Shown here one piece after another: positions 8,377-17,447 of a DNA stretch of 64,000 bases. Position 1 is the first letter of the stretch; the number at the start of each line of letters is the position of its first letter. The stretch is from NCBI RefSeq assembly GCF_000949425.1, contig NZ_CP010976.1, positions 4,774,001 to 4,838,000 on the forward strand, given 5' to 3'. The notes under the pieces are model-generated. The model did no database searches. It had not been told where the DNA came from and was given only the letters and a program-made list of their open reading frames with translations. Source of the DNA: Paenibacillus sp. IHBB 10380 (GTDB taxonomy: Bacteria; Bacillota; Bacilli; Paenibacillales; Paenibacillaceae). Made by a program: the position numbers and the translations under genes.

Positions 8377-8435
8377 AATCTATACGATTAATCTGGAGTC
8401 TATATGGAGATATAGAGGAGTTTATCTGGAGAATT
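8377..8435 (-). promoter_or_regulatory. Promoter of the FtsX-type operon with four 11-bp operator repeats
   Basis: Units at 8392-8402, 8403-8413, 8414-8424 and 8425-8435 begin TCTGGAG, TATGGAG, AGAGGAG and TCTGGAG. Towards the gene, CTCCAGA is followed by 9 bases and a TAGATT -10 box (8377-8382). Copy number, orientation and spacing are the same as at the secreted-protein promoter. Confidence 0.75.
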
Positions 8436-8482
8436 GTGATGTTTTTATCAAACGATAGAAAAGTTGTTTATTTACGAAAAAG

Positions 8483-8504
8483 AACCGGAAACCCTCCGGT
8501 TTTT
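8483..8504. terminator. Short terminator-like hairpin
   Basis: AACCGGA and TCCGGTT flank a 5-base loop, with T-runs on both strands. No clear gene feeds into it, so it may end a transcript of a deleted gene. Confidence 0.5.
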
Positions 8505-8760
8505 CAACTTAGTTTTATACCCATTGACCTGAGGGCGTCCTACATACCCGTGCGGTTATATCCGGGTGCCCTAACCAGCCACCAAGTGAAGCCGTCTTTG
8601 CTTCCTTTTACCTTCTGTCGTGATGATAATTGCACGGACGGAGGTTTGTTGGGCGTGTAATCAAGCACGTAACCCAGTCAACTTTGGCTAAACCAAAAAT
8701 AAATAAGAGGCCTACACATCCATTACTTCGATAATTCGCTATATTCACAAAGACAAACAA

Positions 8761-8790
8761 AAAAGGCAGCTCTCATATGAGCTACCTTTT
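8761..8790. terminator. Terminator-like hairpin after a gene remnant
   Basis: AAAAGGCAGCTC pairs with GAGCTACCTTTT with one mismatch. It follows the short minus-strand gene tail that ends at about 8800. Confidence 0.5.
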
Positions 8791-9316
8791 AAGCTATTAA
8801 CTTTCTTGCGGAACTTCCAATCCTTTATAAAATTCAAGTAATATCTGTTTCGTATAGATCAGAAGTTAGATGAGGCTTTAATTAGGATGGAAACGCATGG
8901 TAAGAAGAAGAGGTTTTTAGGGTTGTATTAGGGCCGATGAGCACTTTGCCCTCCACACTTTGGTTCCCAACTTTTTTGGGGACAATCGAAGTCCTATAAC
9001 CCCTGGTACATAAGGGATTTTTTCTCAATCATTATTTTTTGAGGAACCATAATGGGAAACAAAGAATCGAACTTAATTCACTTCCAATGCTACAACCATT
9101 GGCCTTGATTGAAATCACGCTCTTCATAATAGGGAAATGTTCGAGCGTCGATCTGCCGATACGTTCCGTGTGTGACATGTACCATTAGTATGTCTTATTC
9201 CATGTACAGTAAGCCCTCTTATATAATATTTCACATTATATTCATAGATCCATGCAACTCTTCTACTAATTATTCTTATACAAATTACAAAGCTAAGATG
9301 TGTTATTCAAGTCATT

Positions 9317-9829
9317 TTATTCAGCTTTTAATTTATATTTATCAATATCCAAGTCATTTTCATCCTCAAAGAAAAAGTATGATTTATCGGGTCCTATCTT
9401 AAATACTTTTGCTTTTTTAATGTCGTTGTTAACATGTATTAATAAATCTCGATTATTATTTAACTTTGAAGTAATGATGCCTCCCCAAATTTTTTTATGA
9501 ATAATAAACCCATTTTCTACTGTAGGATAAAAAGATTTTAATATCTTGATTTCACCTTTATTTAAAATAACATCATTTTTATAATATTCACTCCACAGAA
9601 TTGAGTTATCTCTTTTTTGAAGTACAATGACTCCCATCATACCTTCGTTATTATCATATAGGTAATATCTGAACCAGTCGTCTTTCTGATATATTAATTT
9701 GACATCGCTTTGATATATACCATTTTTTAGAATAATACCAGAGGGAATGAAATTTAGAAAACCTAATACACCTAACACTCCAATTAATATTATTGTAAAT
9801 AACACCCCTAAATAAATACGTTTTTTCAT
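9317..9829 (-). CDS. Membrane-anchored hypothetical protein
   Basis: The start at the MKKRIYLG methionine (9829) is preferred because GGGAGG lies 10 bases upstream; a longer frame begins at 9847. The 170-residue product has one N-terminal hydrophobic segment (about 5-28, rich in I, L, V and G) that could be an anchor or uncleaved signal. A polar, aromatic-rich extracytoplasmic domain follows. No family recognised. It is AT-rich and diverges from the secreted protein at 9978, so the two share a 150-bp promoter region and may be functionally linked. Confidence 0.55.
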   Translation of the reverse strand: MKKRIYLGVLFTIILIGVLGVLGFLNFIPSGIILKNGIYQSDVKLIYQKDDWFRYYLYDNNEGMMGVIVLQKRDNSILWSEYYKNDVILNKGEIKILKSFYPTVENGFIIHKKIWGGIITSKLNNNRDLLIHVNNDIKKAKVFKIGPDKSYFFFEDENDLDIDKYKLKAE

Positions 9830-9977
9830 GCCTTTCGAACCTCCCATTTATTTATAGAGTTAGTATACACTTTTCAAGTTTATGATGCATTTTATGGAAT
9901 ATAGTACTTTATATCTATTTTTAACAGAAATATAATATATTACCATTAAATACATAAAATAAAAAGAGGTGTAAATA

Positions 9978-10976
9978 TTGAAAAAAAAGGGATTATTGAT
10001 TATTGCACTAGCCATTGCTTTAATTGGAACTAATGGGGCTGTATCAGCAGCAGAATCTCCAAGTGAGTTTACAAATGAGTCTACAAATATTGCTGAGCTT
10101 GATAAGAATGAGCAACATGAAGTTGAAGCTTTGCTTGATGAACTCATTACTGTAAGAATGCAAAAAGCTCAAATTAATCAAGATTCTATATCTTCAGTTG
10201 AAGATCTTAACTCACAAGATGAAGAAATTATGAATGAGCTATCAAATAAAGGGGTACATCCAATAACAGAAGAAGAACGTGCACTCCTAAACAAATCCAT
10301 TACAAATGGAGATTATCAATCTAAAGCATCACAGCCTCCTACTTGGGGTCCATTTCCTTACGTAGATATGCTTACTTATGGAGAAAAGTCTGTTACTGTT
10401 AGCGGAAAGACTTATAAAATTTGGGTAAATTATGCTGTTCCAAAAGATGGCGGTGGTCCTCCTTTGGTGAAAAATTGGAATTCGGTGAAGTTAAGTAATC
10501 AAAAATTCGAGTCTGCAATTTTCAAGAAAAAAGTGTTTAACTTAATCTTACAAAGAGCAGCAGGTACAATACCATATATTTCATGGACTCCTTATGATTA
10601 CTTCTGGCCTGAAGCTACTTCGTACACAAGTTTTGATACATATGACTTACTTGTATCTTATTCCTCAAAAATGAAGTATGTTTGGGTTTATACACCAAGT
10701 ACAGCTTTATGGCAGTTAAAAGCATCTGCAAACAATGTCATAACAAATGAAACTCATGTTGTACGTGGTTATAAGAATGGTTCATTCAACAATGTAACTA
10801 AGGTTAAATCTAATAATATGTGGTCAGACTCATATGATAGTATTGAGACAATTGCTGTCACAGCAGGATCTACTTTCACAAGTCCCGTAAAGACCTTGAC
10901 ATATAAAGATGTCAGTGGTGGCTCAGCGTTGAGTTTCTTCCCTTATTATGCAAATGGCCCACTTGATCTTTATTAA
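9978..10976 (+). CDS. Secreted hypothetical protein
   Basis: The gene begins with TTG (9978); AGAGGTG lies 7 bases upstream and the codons that follow encode MKKKGLLIIALAIALIG, a clear signal peptide cleaved near VSAAES (about residue 24). The mature protein of about 308 residues has an acidic N-terminal helix region (30-100). A C-terminal half rich in Tyr, Trp, Ser and Thr follows, as in beta-sheet extracellular proteins. No catalytic motif, repeat or anchor recognised. It is AT-rich and probably acquired, and it lies divergent from a small membrane protein that could be a partner. Confidence 0.6.
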   Translation: MKKKGLLIIALAIALIGTNGAVSAAESPSEFTNESTNIAELDKNEQHEVEALLDELITVRMQKAQINQDSISSVEDLNSQDEEIMNELSNKGVHPITEEERALLNKSITNGDYQSKASQPPTWGPFPYVDMLTYGEKSVTVSGKTYKIWVNYAVPKDGGGPPLVKNWNSVKLSNQKFESAIFKKKVFNLILQRAAGTIPYISWTPYDYFWPEATSYTSFDTYDLLVSYSSKMKYVWVYTPSTALWQLKASANNVITNETHVVRGYKNGSFNNVTKVKSNNMWSDSYDSIETIAVTAGSTFTSPVKTLTYKDVSGGSALSFFPYYANGPLDLY

Positions 10977-11269
10977 GGAAAAGAGAAAAAATAATATCAT
11001 ATCGGATTTATAACTATGAAGAGCAGCAGCTCATCCCAGCATAAAAAGGCCCTACAAGCCAATTTCTTTTTATTAGTCGAATTCTTCGATCATAAAGGGA
11101 AAGTGTCCTGTAGGGCATTTCTGTTCGTTTAATGAAGACCATTTCATCATAGTAATGAACACCCTCTCATGGTAACATCACAAGCGACCCTTGAAGGACA
11201 CTGATAGAGAATTCTTTAACACGGTTTCTGCGTCGGACGATAATTTCAAGTCATCAATACAAGTGTAAA
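10977..11269. other. Intergenic stretch with a long imperfect hairpin
   Basis: No gene seen. GCCCTACA near 11,050 is repeated inverted as TGTAGGGC near 11,112, with a small inner palindrome (TCGAA/TTCGA) between them. On the minus strand the structure ends in a T-run. It could be a terminator with a long arm or a small structured RNA; nothing else supports either. Confidence 0.3.
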
Positions 11270-11293
11270 AAGGGCACCCTTTTGGGTGCCCTT
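11270..11293 (-). terminator. Terminator of the gldA-dhaK operon
   Basis: A perfect 10-base stem (AAGGGCACCC/GGGTGCCCTT) around TTTT, with a T-run on the minus strand, 35 bases past the dihydroxyacetone kinase stop. Confidence 0.85.
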
Positions 11294-11327
11294 CATTTAG
11301 AAATATTCATTATGGGGTGCCTAACTT

Positions 11328-13088
11328 TCACTTTATTGTTTTTGAAAGTTCTGTAAAAATAACCCCTAATGCATAAGCTCCCGCGTCAGGATAACCAATG
11401 CTTCTCTCGCCAACAGTACCCGCTCTTCCCATCCGAGCAACAATCGTCTCCGTTTGTTTCGCTCCTTGGACAGCAGCACTTGCTGCTTTCGTTGATGCAA
11501 CCTTGATATCATCCCCATGAAGCGCACTATTTGCCCAAGATTCCGCATATGGGACAAGAGCATCGATCAATGTTTTATCCCCAACAACAGCACCCCTACC
11601 AAATGCTCTCTCCCCTGTATCTTGTATACCTTTAACAACGGAGGCCATCATTTTGGCAAACTCGTCCATAGATAGCTCCTTTTTATTCCCTACATTTTTA
11701 CTAGCTGCTCGGAATGCTGATCCCCAAATGGGGCCTGATGCGCCTCCACAATGCTCCATAATAATCAGAGAGCAAGCATCTAGGAAACTTCCAATATCCG
11801 TTGCATGGTTCGTTACAATGTCATTCCACTCTATTTTTAACTGCTTGAACCCCTTTGCAACACTCATGCCAAAGTCACCGTCACCCGCATGAGCGTCTAG
11901 CTCACAGAATGGAACTTCATTCTCGATGATGATTTCACTCATCTTATCTATTAGATAAATAATATTATTTAAAGAAAACTTATCATTCTCAATGGTTGCA
12001 AAATCTGCATCAGTCTCACATGTGTAGGATACAGACTTATTCTCCTCTTGTTCTAGTACAACCTCGGTATAATTCACTCGATCAAAAGGTTCATGAATGA
12101 ATAGCGCTGGCGTATCACACTCTTCACTCAATAATTGCTTCAACTGATTGTCTAATTTCATAATAGAAACAGACGCCCCAGCCATATCAATACTCGTCAT
12201 ATAATTTCCAACCAACACCTTATAGACCGTTATATTTCTGGATACTAATTCACGAATGACGGAGTTATTCAACAGATATAATTCTTGGAGTGGAGTTCCT
12301 CCAAATCCATTGATCAATACAGCGACTTCCTGCTCAGAACCACTTTCTATCTTCAAATTGTCCAATAATGCCGTCACCATTCTGCTTGCCAATTCGTCGG
12401 CTGGAACCACTCTTTCTCTCCGGATGCCTGGTTCGCCGTGAATGCCAACACCATACTCCATTTCATGATCTTCAAGAGTAAAAGTTGGAGTTCCCTTGGC
12501 AGGAACAGTGCAAGAGGTAAAGGCGAATCCAAGACTTCTCGTATTGTCGATTGCTTTTTGAGCTGCTTCCTTCACTTGACTTAAAGGCATTCCTTGCTCA
12601 GCCGCTGCACCTGCTATTTTGTGAACCAGAACAGTACCCGCAACGCCTCTTTTTCCAACGGTATAGAGACTATCTTCAACTGCAATATCATCGTCCACTT
12701 TAACAAAATCGACCTCTATGCCGTCTTCACTTGCAAGATGAGCCGCATTCTTGAAATTCATTATATCGCCGCTATAATTTTTAATAATTAATAACGTTCC
12801 TTTATTGCCTGCTGTGGATCGGATCGCTTGGTATACTTGAATTTGTGAAGGGGAAGCAAATACATCGCCACACACAGCTACATCTAGCATTCCTTTTCCA
12901 ACAAATCCGGCATGCGCGGGTTCATGTCCACTGCCCCCACCACTGATCAGTGTTACCTTTTCTTTATTTATTTCTTTTTTCTTAATGATCTTATATTTAC
13001 TGTTAAACTCTAAGTTTGGATGTGCCAAGACTAAGCCATTACACATCTCTCTTACTAACGTTTCTGGCTTATTCATTATTTTTTTCAT
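11328..13088 (-). CDS. dhaK: Dihydroxyacetone kinase, fused DhaK-DhaL
   Basis: This single-chain ATP-dependent kinase phosphorylates dihydroxyacetone to DHAP. Residue numbers here count from an alternative ATG at 13097, for a 589-residue frame. The DhaK domain (about 1-340) has ISGGGSGHEPAH and the substrate-binding histidine in GIHGEPG (H220). The DhaL domain (about 375-585) has the Mg-ATP aspartates in DAHAGDGDFG (401-410). The start at 13088 leaves AAGG at a workable distance and follows the gldA stop by one base, so translation is coupled. With glycerol dehydrogenase it forms the oxidative route from glycerol to glycolysis. ATP rather than the phosphotransferase system is the phosphate donor, since DhaL is fused and no DhaM is present. 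Confidence 0.93.
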   Translation of the reverse strand: MKKIMNKPETLVREMCNGLVLAHPNLEFNSKYKIIKKKEINKEKVTLISGGGSGHEPAHAGFVGKGMLDVAVCGDVFASPSQIQVYQAIRSTAGNKGTLLIIKNYSGDIMNFKNAAHLASEDGIEVDFVKVDDDIAVEDSLYTVGKRGVAGTVLVHKIAGAAAEQGMPLSQVKEAAQKAIDNTRSLGFAFTSCTVPAKGTPTFTLEDHEMEYGVGIHGEPGIRRERVVPADELASRMVTALLDNLKIESGSEQEVAVLINGFGGTPLQELYLLNNSVIRELVSRNITVYKVLVGNYMTSIDMAGASVSIMKLDNQLKQLLSEECDTPALFIHEPFDRVNYTEVVLEQEENKSVSYTCETDADFATIENDKFSLNNIIYLIDKMSEIIIENEVPFCELDAHAGDGDFGMSVAKGFKQLKIEWNDIVTNHATDIGSFLDACSLIIMEHCGGASGPIWGSAFRAASKNVGNKKELSMDEFAKMMASVVKGIQDTGERAFGRGAVVGDKTLIDALVPYAESWANSALHGDDIKVASTKAASAAVQGAKQTETIVARMGRAGTVGERSIGYPDAGAYALGVIFTELSKTIK

Positions 13089-13089
13089 G

Positions 13090-14229
13090 TTATTCATCCT
13101 TACTCATCTTGTATTGTCGACCGAGTTGATCAGCTACCATAATGGCTGCTGCTACAGCTTCCTCCGTAATTGGAAATGGCATAGAATGAATGGATTCTTC
13201 CGGAATACAAGCGATTTGGGCTACCCTAAGCACTTCTTCATAGGTTACGCTGTCCACGCCAATGTCTGAGAGACATATGGGAAGACCAACCGCTACACAA
13301 AATGCCATTACTTCATTCAATTCCTCTTTATCTGCATTTTCCAGAACTAATTGGGCTATTGTACTGAAGGCTACTTTTTCACCGTGATAATAGTGATGAG
13401 TCCCCTCAAGTGAAGTTAAGCCATTATGAATGGCGTGAGCAGCAGCTAAGCCCCCACTTTCAAACCCAAGCCCCGATAAGAGGATATTGGCTTCTATAAT
13501 ATTCTCAAGTGCAGGAGTTACCAAATTGCAATCCGAAGCTACCTTTGCCTGAATTCCATCTTTCAATAATGTTTCGTAGCAAAACTTAGCAAGTGCGAGT
13601 GCTGTATTGGTCCCTTTAGCCGCACCACATACTCCCTCTCGAACACCACATGGCAATCCTGCATTTACGTTAGAGTAAGATCTTGAGGTTGCTCTAGCTT
13701 CAAAATAAGTCGAGAGTGCATCTCCCATACCCGAAACAAGAAATCTTGTAGGGGCGTTTGCAATAACGGTAGTATCAATCATAACCACACTAGGACTTTG
13801 TTTAAAATAGGCATACTCATCGAATTCCCCTTCTGGGGAATACAGAACGGCTGAGTGACTTGTTGGTGCGTCGGTAGCTGCTATTGTTGGAACAATAATT
13901 AATGCTTCCCCTTCTGCTACGCACTTCGCTGTATCAATGGCCTTTCCCCCACCTAATCCAATCGTACAAGAACAGGAATGTTCTTTAGCCAATGCTTGCA
14001 ATCTCTTGACTTCTTCACGTGAGCATTCCCCTTGGAAATGACTTTCAATCAATGTGATATTAAATTTATTTATAGTAGATTCCAGTTTTTCTTTTACTCG
14101 ATTTACGTCATCTGGATGAGCAATAAGTAGAGCTGAATCCCCGAATGTCTTTACAAAATACCCCAAGTTTAAAAGTTCATCTTCTCCCTGAACATATTTA
14201 GTTGGGCTAATAAAAGCTTTTCTCATCAT
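13090..14229 (-). CDS. gldA: Glycerol dehydrogenase (NAD-dependent)
   Basis: This 379-residue iron-type alcohol dehydrogenase has the NAD-binding GLGGGKAIDTAK motif, PTIAATDAPTS in the nucleotide region and metal-binding histidines (AAHAIHNGL, HYYHGEKVAFS). It oxidises glycerol to dihydroxyacetone for the kinase encoded next. GGGAGG precedes the ATG. A cre-like site lies about 80 bases upstream and a PocR-AraC regulator is divergently transcribed, so expression is probably induced by a small polyol and repressed by good carbon sources. Confidence 0.93.
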   Translation of the reverse strand: MMRKAFISPTKYVQGEDELLNLGYFVKTFGDSALLIAHPDDVNRVKEKLESTINKFNITLIESHFQGECSREEVKRLQALAKEHSCSCTIGLGGGKAIDTAKCVAEGEALIIVPTIAATDAPTSHSAVLYSPEGEFDEYAYFKQSPSVVMIDTTVIANAPTRFLVSGMGDALSTYFEARATSRSYSNVNAGLPCGVREGVCGAAKGTNTALALAKFCYETLLKDGIQAKVASDCNLVTPALENIIEANILLSGLGFESGGLAAAHAIHNGLTSLEGTHHYYHGEKVAFSTIAQLVLENADKEELNEVMAFCVAVGLPICLSDIGVDSVTYEEVLRVAQIACIPEESIHSMPFPITEEAVAAAIMVADQLGRQYKMSKDE

Positions 14230-14303
14230 AAATTCCTCCCTTGCTTACTATGTTTCCATTATAGTCTGACCATGGTTAGTTATCATTGAACTATAACTGC
14301 ACT

Positions 14304-14317
14304 TTTAAGCGCTTTCA
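14304..14317 (-). promoter_or_regulatory. CcpA cre-like site of the gldA-dhaK operon
   Basis: On the minus strand TGAAAGCGCTTAAA fits the cre consensus TGWAARCGYTWNCW at 13 of 14 positions. It lies 75-88 bases upstream of gldA, where bound CcpA would repress transcription. Confidence 0.6.
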
Positions 14318-14504
14318 GATTGTGTTTTTTTGTCATAACTCTAGTAAATAGTATAATCTTGTCTTCACAGCCGATTAATATAGTATAATCATGATGAAAT
14401 GTTCATGCTTTTTTAGCAACATCGAAATGGAAAATCACAGCTAACCCTTTTATTATTCTATTCCCATCTTTATATTTCTATTCATGTATAGGGAGCGTAC
14501 ACTA

Positions 14505-15569
14505 ATGAACAACTCGTTGTTTAATTTAGATAAAATTATTGATTTAGAGAAATGGCATAAGTTACAAGACTCTCTTGCGCTAGTCACAAAAATGGCGATT
14601 ATTACAGTTGACTACAAAGGTACTCCCGTTACACAACACAGTTACTGCCAACCCTTTTGTCAGAGTGTAAGGAAAGATTCCTCACTATCTCCGTATTGTC
14701 AGACATGTGATGCAAGAGGAGGATTGGAAGCTGTACGGCTGAATAAACCCTATATCTATATGTGCCATTTCAATATTATTGATATTGCCATTCCTATCAT
14801 TATCGATAATCAATATATTGGAGCCATCATGGCTGGACAAATTAAACTACACGATACAGAAACACCACTAGAACAAATTGTAACTCGACCGTCCAATTCA
14901 GAAACAAACAATAAGTTTAAGGCTTTAGAAGAAGAATATCTATCTTTACCCACCTTGTCATACGAAGAAGTCACAACCATCGCCGATATGTTATTCCACT
15001 TATGCAACTACATCGTGGAAGAGGCCATCCATAAAAATTCAACGATAGATATGTATAAAAAGGCTCTTTCTATAGATATAGATAACCCTTCTATGGATTC
15101 AATGAGCTCTTCTGATCGTACTTATCGGAATATACAAGCGATTCAAAATGAGCTTTCTAGTACTCTTATTGATACTAAAATAAAAAAGGTTATATCCAAT
15201 GAAATCCGTTCTGCTAACCCATTGCTTCAACCTTCATTTGATTATATCTATCATCATAAAAATGAAAATATAACATTAAGTGAAATGGCTAAACTGTGTC
15301 ACATTAGCCCAAGTTATTTTAGCCGAATATTTATAAAAGAAACCGGAGAAAAATTCTCAGTCTTCGCTCCACGCTTAAAAATTGAGTGGGCCAAGCAACT
15401 TCTGGAGACAACGGATCAATCCATTAATCAAATAAGCGATGAATTAGGATTCTGTGATGCTGGATATTTTATCAAAACTTTTAAAAAGTTCGAAACGCTA
15501 ACGCCTGCCGTTTACCGAAATATGTATCGGAACAATCATACATTTAAAAATTCCTCGGAACTTCCTTGA
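14505..15569 (+). CDS. AraC-family regulator with PocR sensory domain
   Basis: This 354-residue regulator has an N-terminal PocR ligand-binding domain (about 10-175) with conserved cysteines in YCQPFCQ, SPYCQTCDARG and YMCHF. A C-terminal double AraC HTH (about 240-345) includes LSEMAKLCHISPSYFSRIFI and ISDELGFCDAGYFIKTFKK. The start at 14505 is preferred to 14484 because AGGGAG lies 9 bases upstream. PocR domains sense small polyols such as 1,2-propanediol in the pdu/cob regulator. Here the divergent gldA-dhaK operon makes glycerol or dihydroxyacetone the likely effector (inference). Confidence 0.88.
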   Translation: MNNSLFNLDKIIDLEKWHKLQDSLALVTKMAIITVDYKGTPVTQHSYCQPFCQSVRKDSSLSPYCQTCDARGGLEAVRLNKPYIYMCHFNIIDIAIPIIIDNQYIGAIMAGQIKLHDTETPLEQIVTRPSNSETNNKFKALEEEYLSLPTLSYEEVTTIADMLFHLCNYIVEEAIHKNSTIDMYKKALSIDIDNPSMDSMSSSDRTYRNIQAIQNELSSTLIDTKIKKVISNEIRSANPLLQPSFDYIYHHKNENITLSEMAKLCHISPSYFSRIFIKETGEKFSVFAPRLKIEWAKQLLETTDQSINQISDELGFCDAGYFIKTFKKFETLTPAVYRNMYRNNHTFKNSSELP

Positions 15570-15578
15570 GACGATAAA

Positions 15579-15601
15579 AAGCCCTTCATATCGAAGGGCT
15601 T
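15579..15601 (+). terminator. Terminator after the PocR-AraC gene
   Basis: AAGCCCTTC/GAAGGGCTT stem around a 5-base loop, 10 bases after the stop codon. Confidence 0.8.
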
Positions 15602-15637
15602 CCAAAACAGTCTCGTTCTATTGCATGCAAACCTCAT

Positions 15638-15979
15638 TTATATCTTTTTAACAAATTCTGATTTTAATTTCATAGCTCCAAAACCATCAATTTTACAATC
15701 AATATCATGATCACCATCAACCAAACGTATACTTTTTACTTTTGTTCCTATTTTTAAGACGGATGAACTTCCTTTTACTTTCAGGTCTTTGATGACTGTT
15801 ACAGAATCACCATCGTTTAAGACATTTCCATTCGCATCTTTGACAACCTTGATATCTTCACTATTTTCGGCTTCTAATTCTAAATTCCACTCATGAGCAC
15901 ATTCTGGGCAAACAAAAAGACTTCCATCTTCATAAGTGTATTCTGAATTACATTTTGGACAATTTGGTAAACTAGACAT
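15638..15979 (-). CDS. PhnA/YjdM-family zinc-ribbon protein
   Basis: This 113-residue protein has an N-terminal zinc ribbon ([20 protein letters not shown], with a CxxC pair at each end) and the C-terminal PhnA domain with [25 protein letters not shown] lies 10 bases before the ATG at 15979; a longer frame from 16048 has no support. Despite the historical name alkylphosphonate utilisation protein, no enzymatic role is established for the family. It stands alone on the minus strand. Confidence 0.85.
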   Translation of the reverse strand: MSSLPNCPKCNSEYTYEDGSLFVCPECAHEWNLELEAENSEDIKVVKDANGNVLNDGDSVTVIKDLKVKGSSSVLKIGTKVKSIRLVDGDHDIDCKIDGFGAMKLKSEFVKKI

Positions 15980-16136
15980 GATTTCATGTCCTCCATTCGT
16001 TATTATTAGCAACTTCGTAAGAATAGCCATTGCGAACTTGAAATACACAAAAACACATATAGGGAGTTCCCTATATGCTTATATACTGTCATAGTCCTCT
16101 GATATTGACAACCCTTCCATTGTGACTTACGCAACA

Positions 16137-16183
16137 CGAAAAGATCCTTTTTGTATGGAAACAACACAATAAGGATCTTTTCG
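16137..16183. terminator. Terminator after the phosphoglycerate mutase homologue
   Basis: A 13-base perfect stem (CGAAAAGATCCTT) with a loop of about 21 bases lies just past the gene ending at 16191. Confidence 0.7.
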
Positions 16184-16190
16184 AAGTGTT

Positions 16191-17426
16191 CTAATTACCC
16201 TGTTTTTCCACGCGTCCCATTAACCCATGTAGTGTTCGGACAAATTCATTTCCGGATAAACGCCCTAGTCCCCCATAAGCACAATCCATTTCATTGTATT
16301 GCAAAGTTCGATCTCTTCGGATACTGGGACCGTAAATTAGGATGGGTACAGGGTCACCTGTATGCTCTCCGACTTCACAAGGTGTAGAATGATCGGCAGC
16401 TAATGCCAAATACACATTTTCGGGTATTCCCTGAGATATAATTCCTACCATTTGATCAAACAATTCGATTGCTTTTGCCTTTTCAAAAGGTTCATTATCA
16501 TGACCTTTAAGGTCCGGTGCCTTTAGATGCACCAAAACCATGTCATTCTTGGCAATTTCTTCGATCGCCAGTTTGGCTTTTAATTCTATGTTCGTATCCA
16601 TATTGGCTGTCATACTGCTATCCGAGATAGACTTAAAACCTGTCATTTGAGCAACACCTAAGACTGTGCTTTCTCCTGCTATACAACTACCCTTCATATG
16701 AAGTTGATCCGTGATTGGGTCAAGATGAACCATCTGACCGGCTCCTCTGGTGAGGACAAAATTAGCTGGTAATTTCCCATGTCTGATACGCTCTGCATTA
16801 ACGGGATGGTTAGATAATATGACGTGAGCCTGTTGAAGAAATAAATTTAGAATCGAAGCTGTTCTCTTGGACTCCTCAGAAGAGTCAAGTGGCCTTATCT
16901 CATGATAAGGGCTTCCATCGTTTGGCGCTTTAGGGTCAGAATCACTGATTTTATCACTCAATCCTATTCCTCGTAATATAAGTACAGCTCGATGTTCCGT
17001 AGCTGGTTTAAAATAACACTTCACCCCATCAAATTCTAAACCGTTAATGGCATCTGCTATTTCATTTGTTCCTTCACGTATCCTCCCTGCCCTACGATCA
17101 ATAACAATCCCATTCTCATCCACCGTTGAGAAATTACACCGAAGCACAATATCACCTGGCTGAACGTCCATACCAATTCCTAAAGCTTCAATGGGGCCTC
17201 GCCCAGGATAGTGGTGTGGCTGGTATCCAAATAAAATTAAGTGTCCCATATCTGTTCCTACTGGAATGCCCGGGCTAATCAAATCCATCATTCCTGTAAT
17301 CCCCATAGAAGCTAGTCTATCAAGATTGGGCGTTTCAGCATATTCCAGTGGTGTTTTATTTCCCAATAAAGGATGTGGACGGTCTCCCAACCCATCGGCA
17401 ATGGCTAATATTACTTTTCTGTTCAA
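16191..17426 (-). CDS. Archaeal-type cofactor-independent phosphoglycerate mutase homologue
   Basis: This 411-residue alkaline-phosphatase-superfamily protein starts with TTG 17426, with GGAGG 8 bases upstream. The metal site begins with ADGLGDRP, the nucleophile serine/threonine region is GIPVGTDMGH, and the second metal cluster includes KAPDLKGHDN and ADHSTPCEVGEHTGDPVP. These are hallmarks of aPGM (COG3635), which interconverts 3- and 2-phosphoglycerate. Bacterial housekeeping mutases are normally of other types. Placement in a two-gene operon with an anion transporter, under a LysR regulator, suggests a catabolic role on an imported phosphorylated or related acid rather than glycolysis (inference). 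Confidence 0.85.
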   Translation of the reverse strand: MNRKVILAIADGLGDRPHPLLGNKTPLEYAETPNLDRLASMGITGMMDLISPGIPVGTDMGHLILFGYQPHHYPGRGPIEALGIGMDVQPGDIVLRCNFSTVDENGIVIDRRAGRIREGTNEIADAINGLEFDGVKCYFKPATEHRAVLILRGIGLSDKISDSDPKAPNDGSPYHEIRPLDSSEESKRTASILNLFLQQAHVILSNHPVNAERIRHGKLPANFVLTRGAGQMVHLDPITDQLHMKGSCIAGESTVLGVAQMTGFKSISDSSMTANMDTNIELKAKLAIEEIAKNDMVLVHLKAPDLKGHDNEPFEKAKAIELFDQMVGIISQGIPENVYLALAADHSTPCEVGEHTGDPVPILIYGPSIRRDRTLQYNEMDCAYGGLGRLSGNEFVRTLHGLMGRVEKQGN

Positions 17427-17447
17427 TATGGTTTCCTCCTACTTTAT

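Larger units (their letters stand above)
8436..9316. other. Long intergenic stretch without a convincing gene
   Basis: No ORF here has a good ribosome site together with recognisable protein sequence. It contains two terminator-like hairpins (8483-8504, 8761-8790). On the minus strand a short open tail ends at about 8800 (residues QILLEFYKGLEVPQES), immediately before the second hairpin. This looks like the 3' end of a lost gene. The rest shows nothing I can assign. Confidence 0.4.

Noticed and set aside
8436..8660. 74-codon plus-strand frame starting within the operator region
   Set aside because: Spans a terminator hairpin, has no ribosome site and no protein-like pattern.
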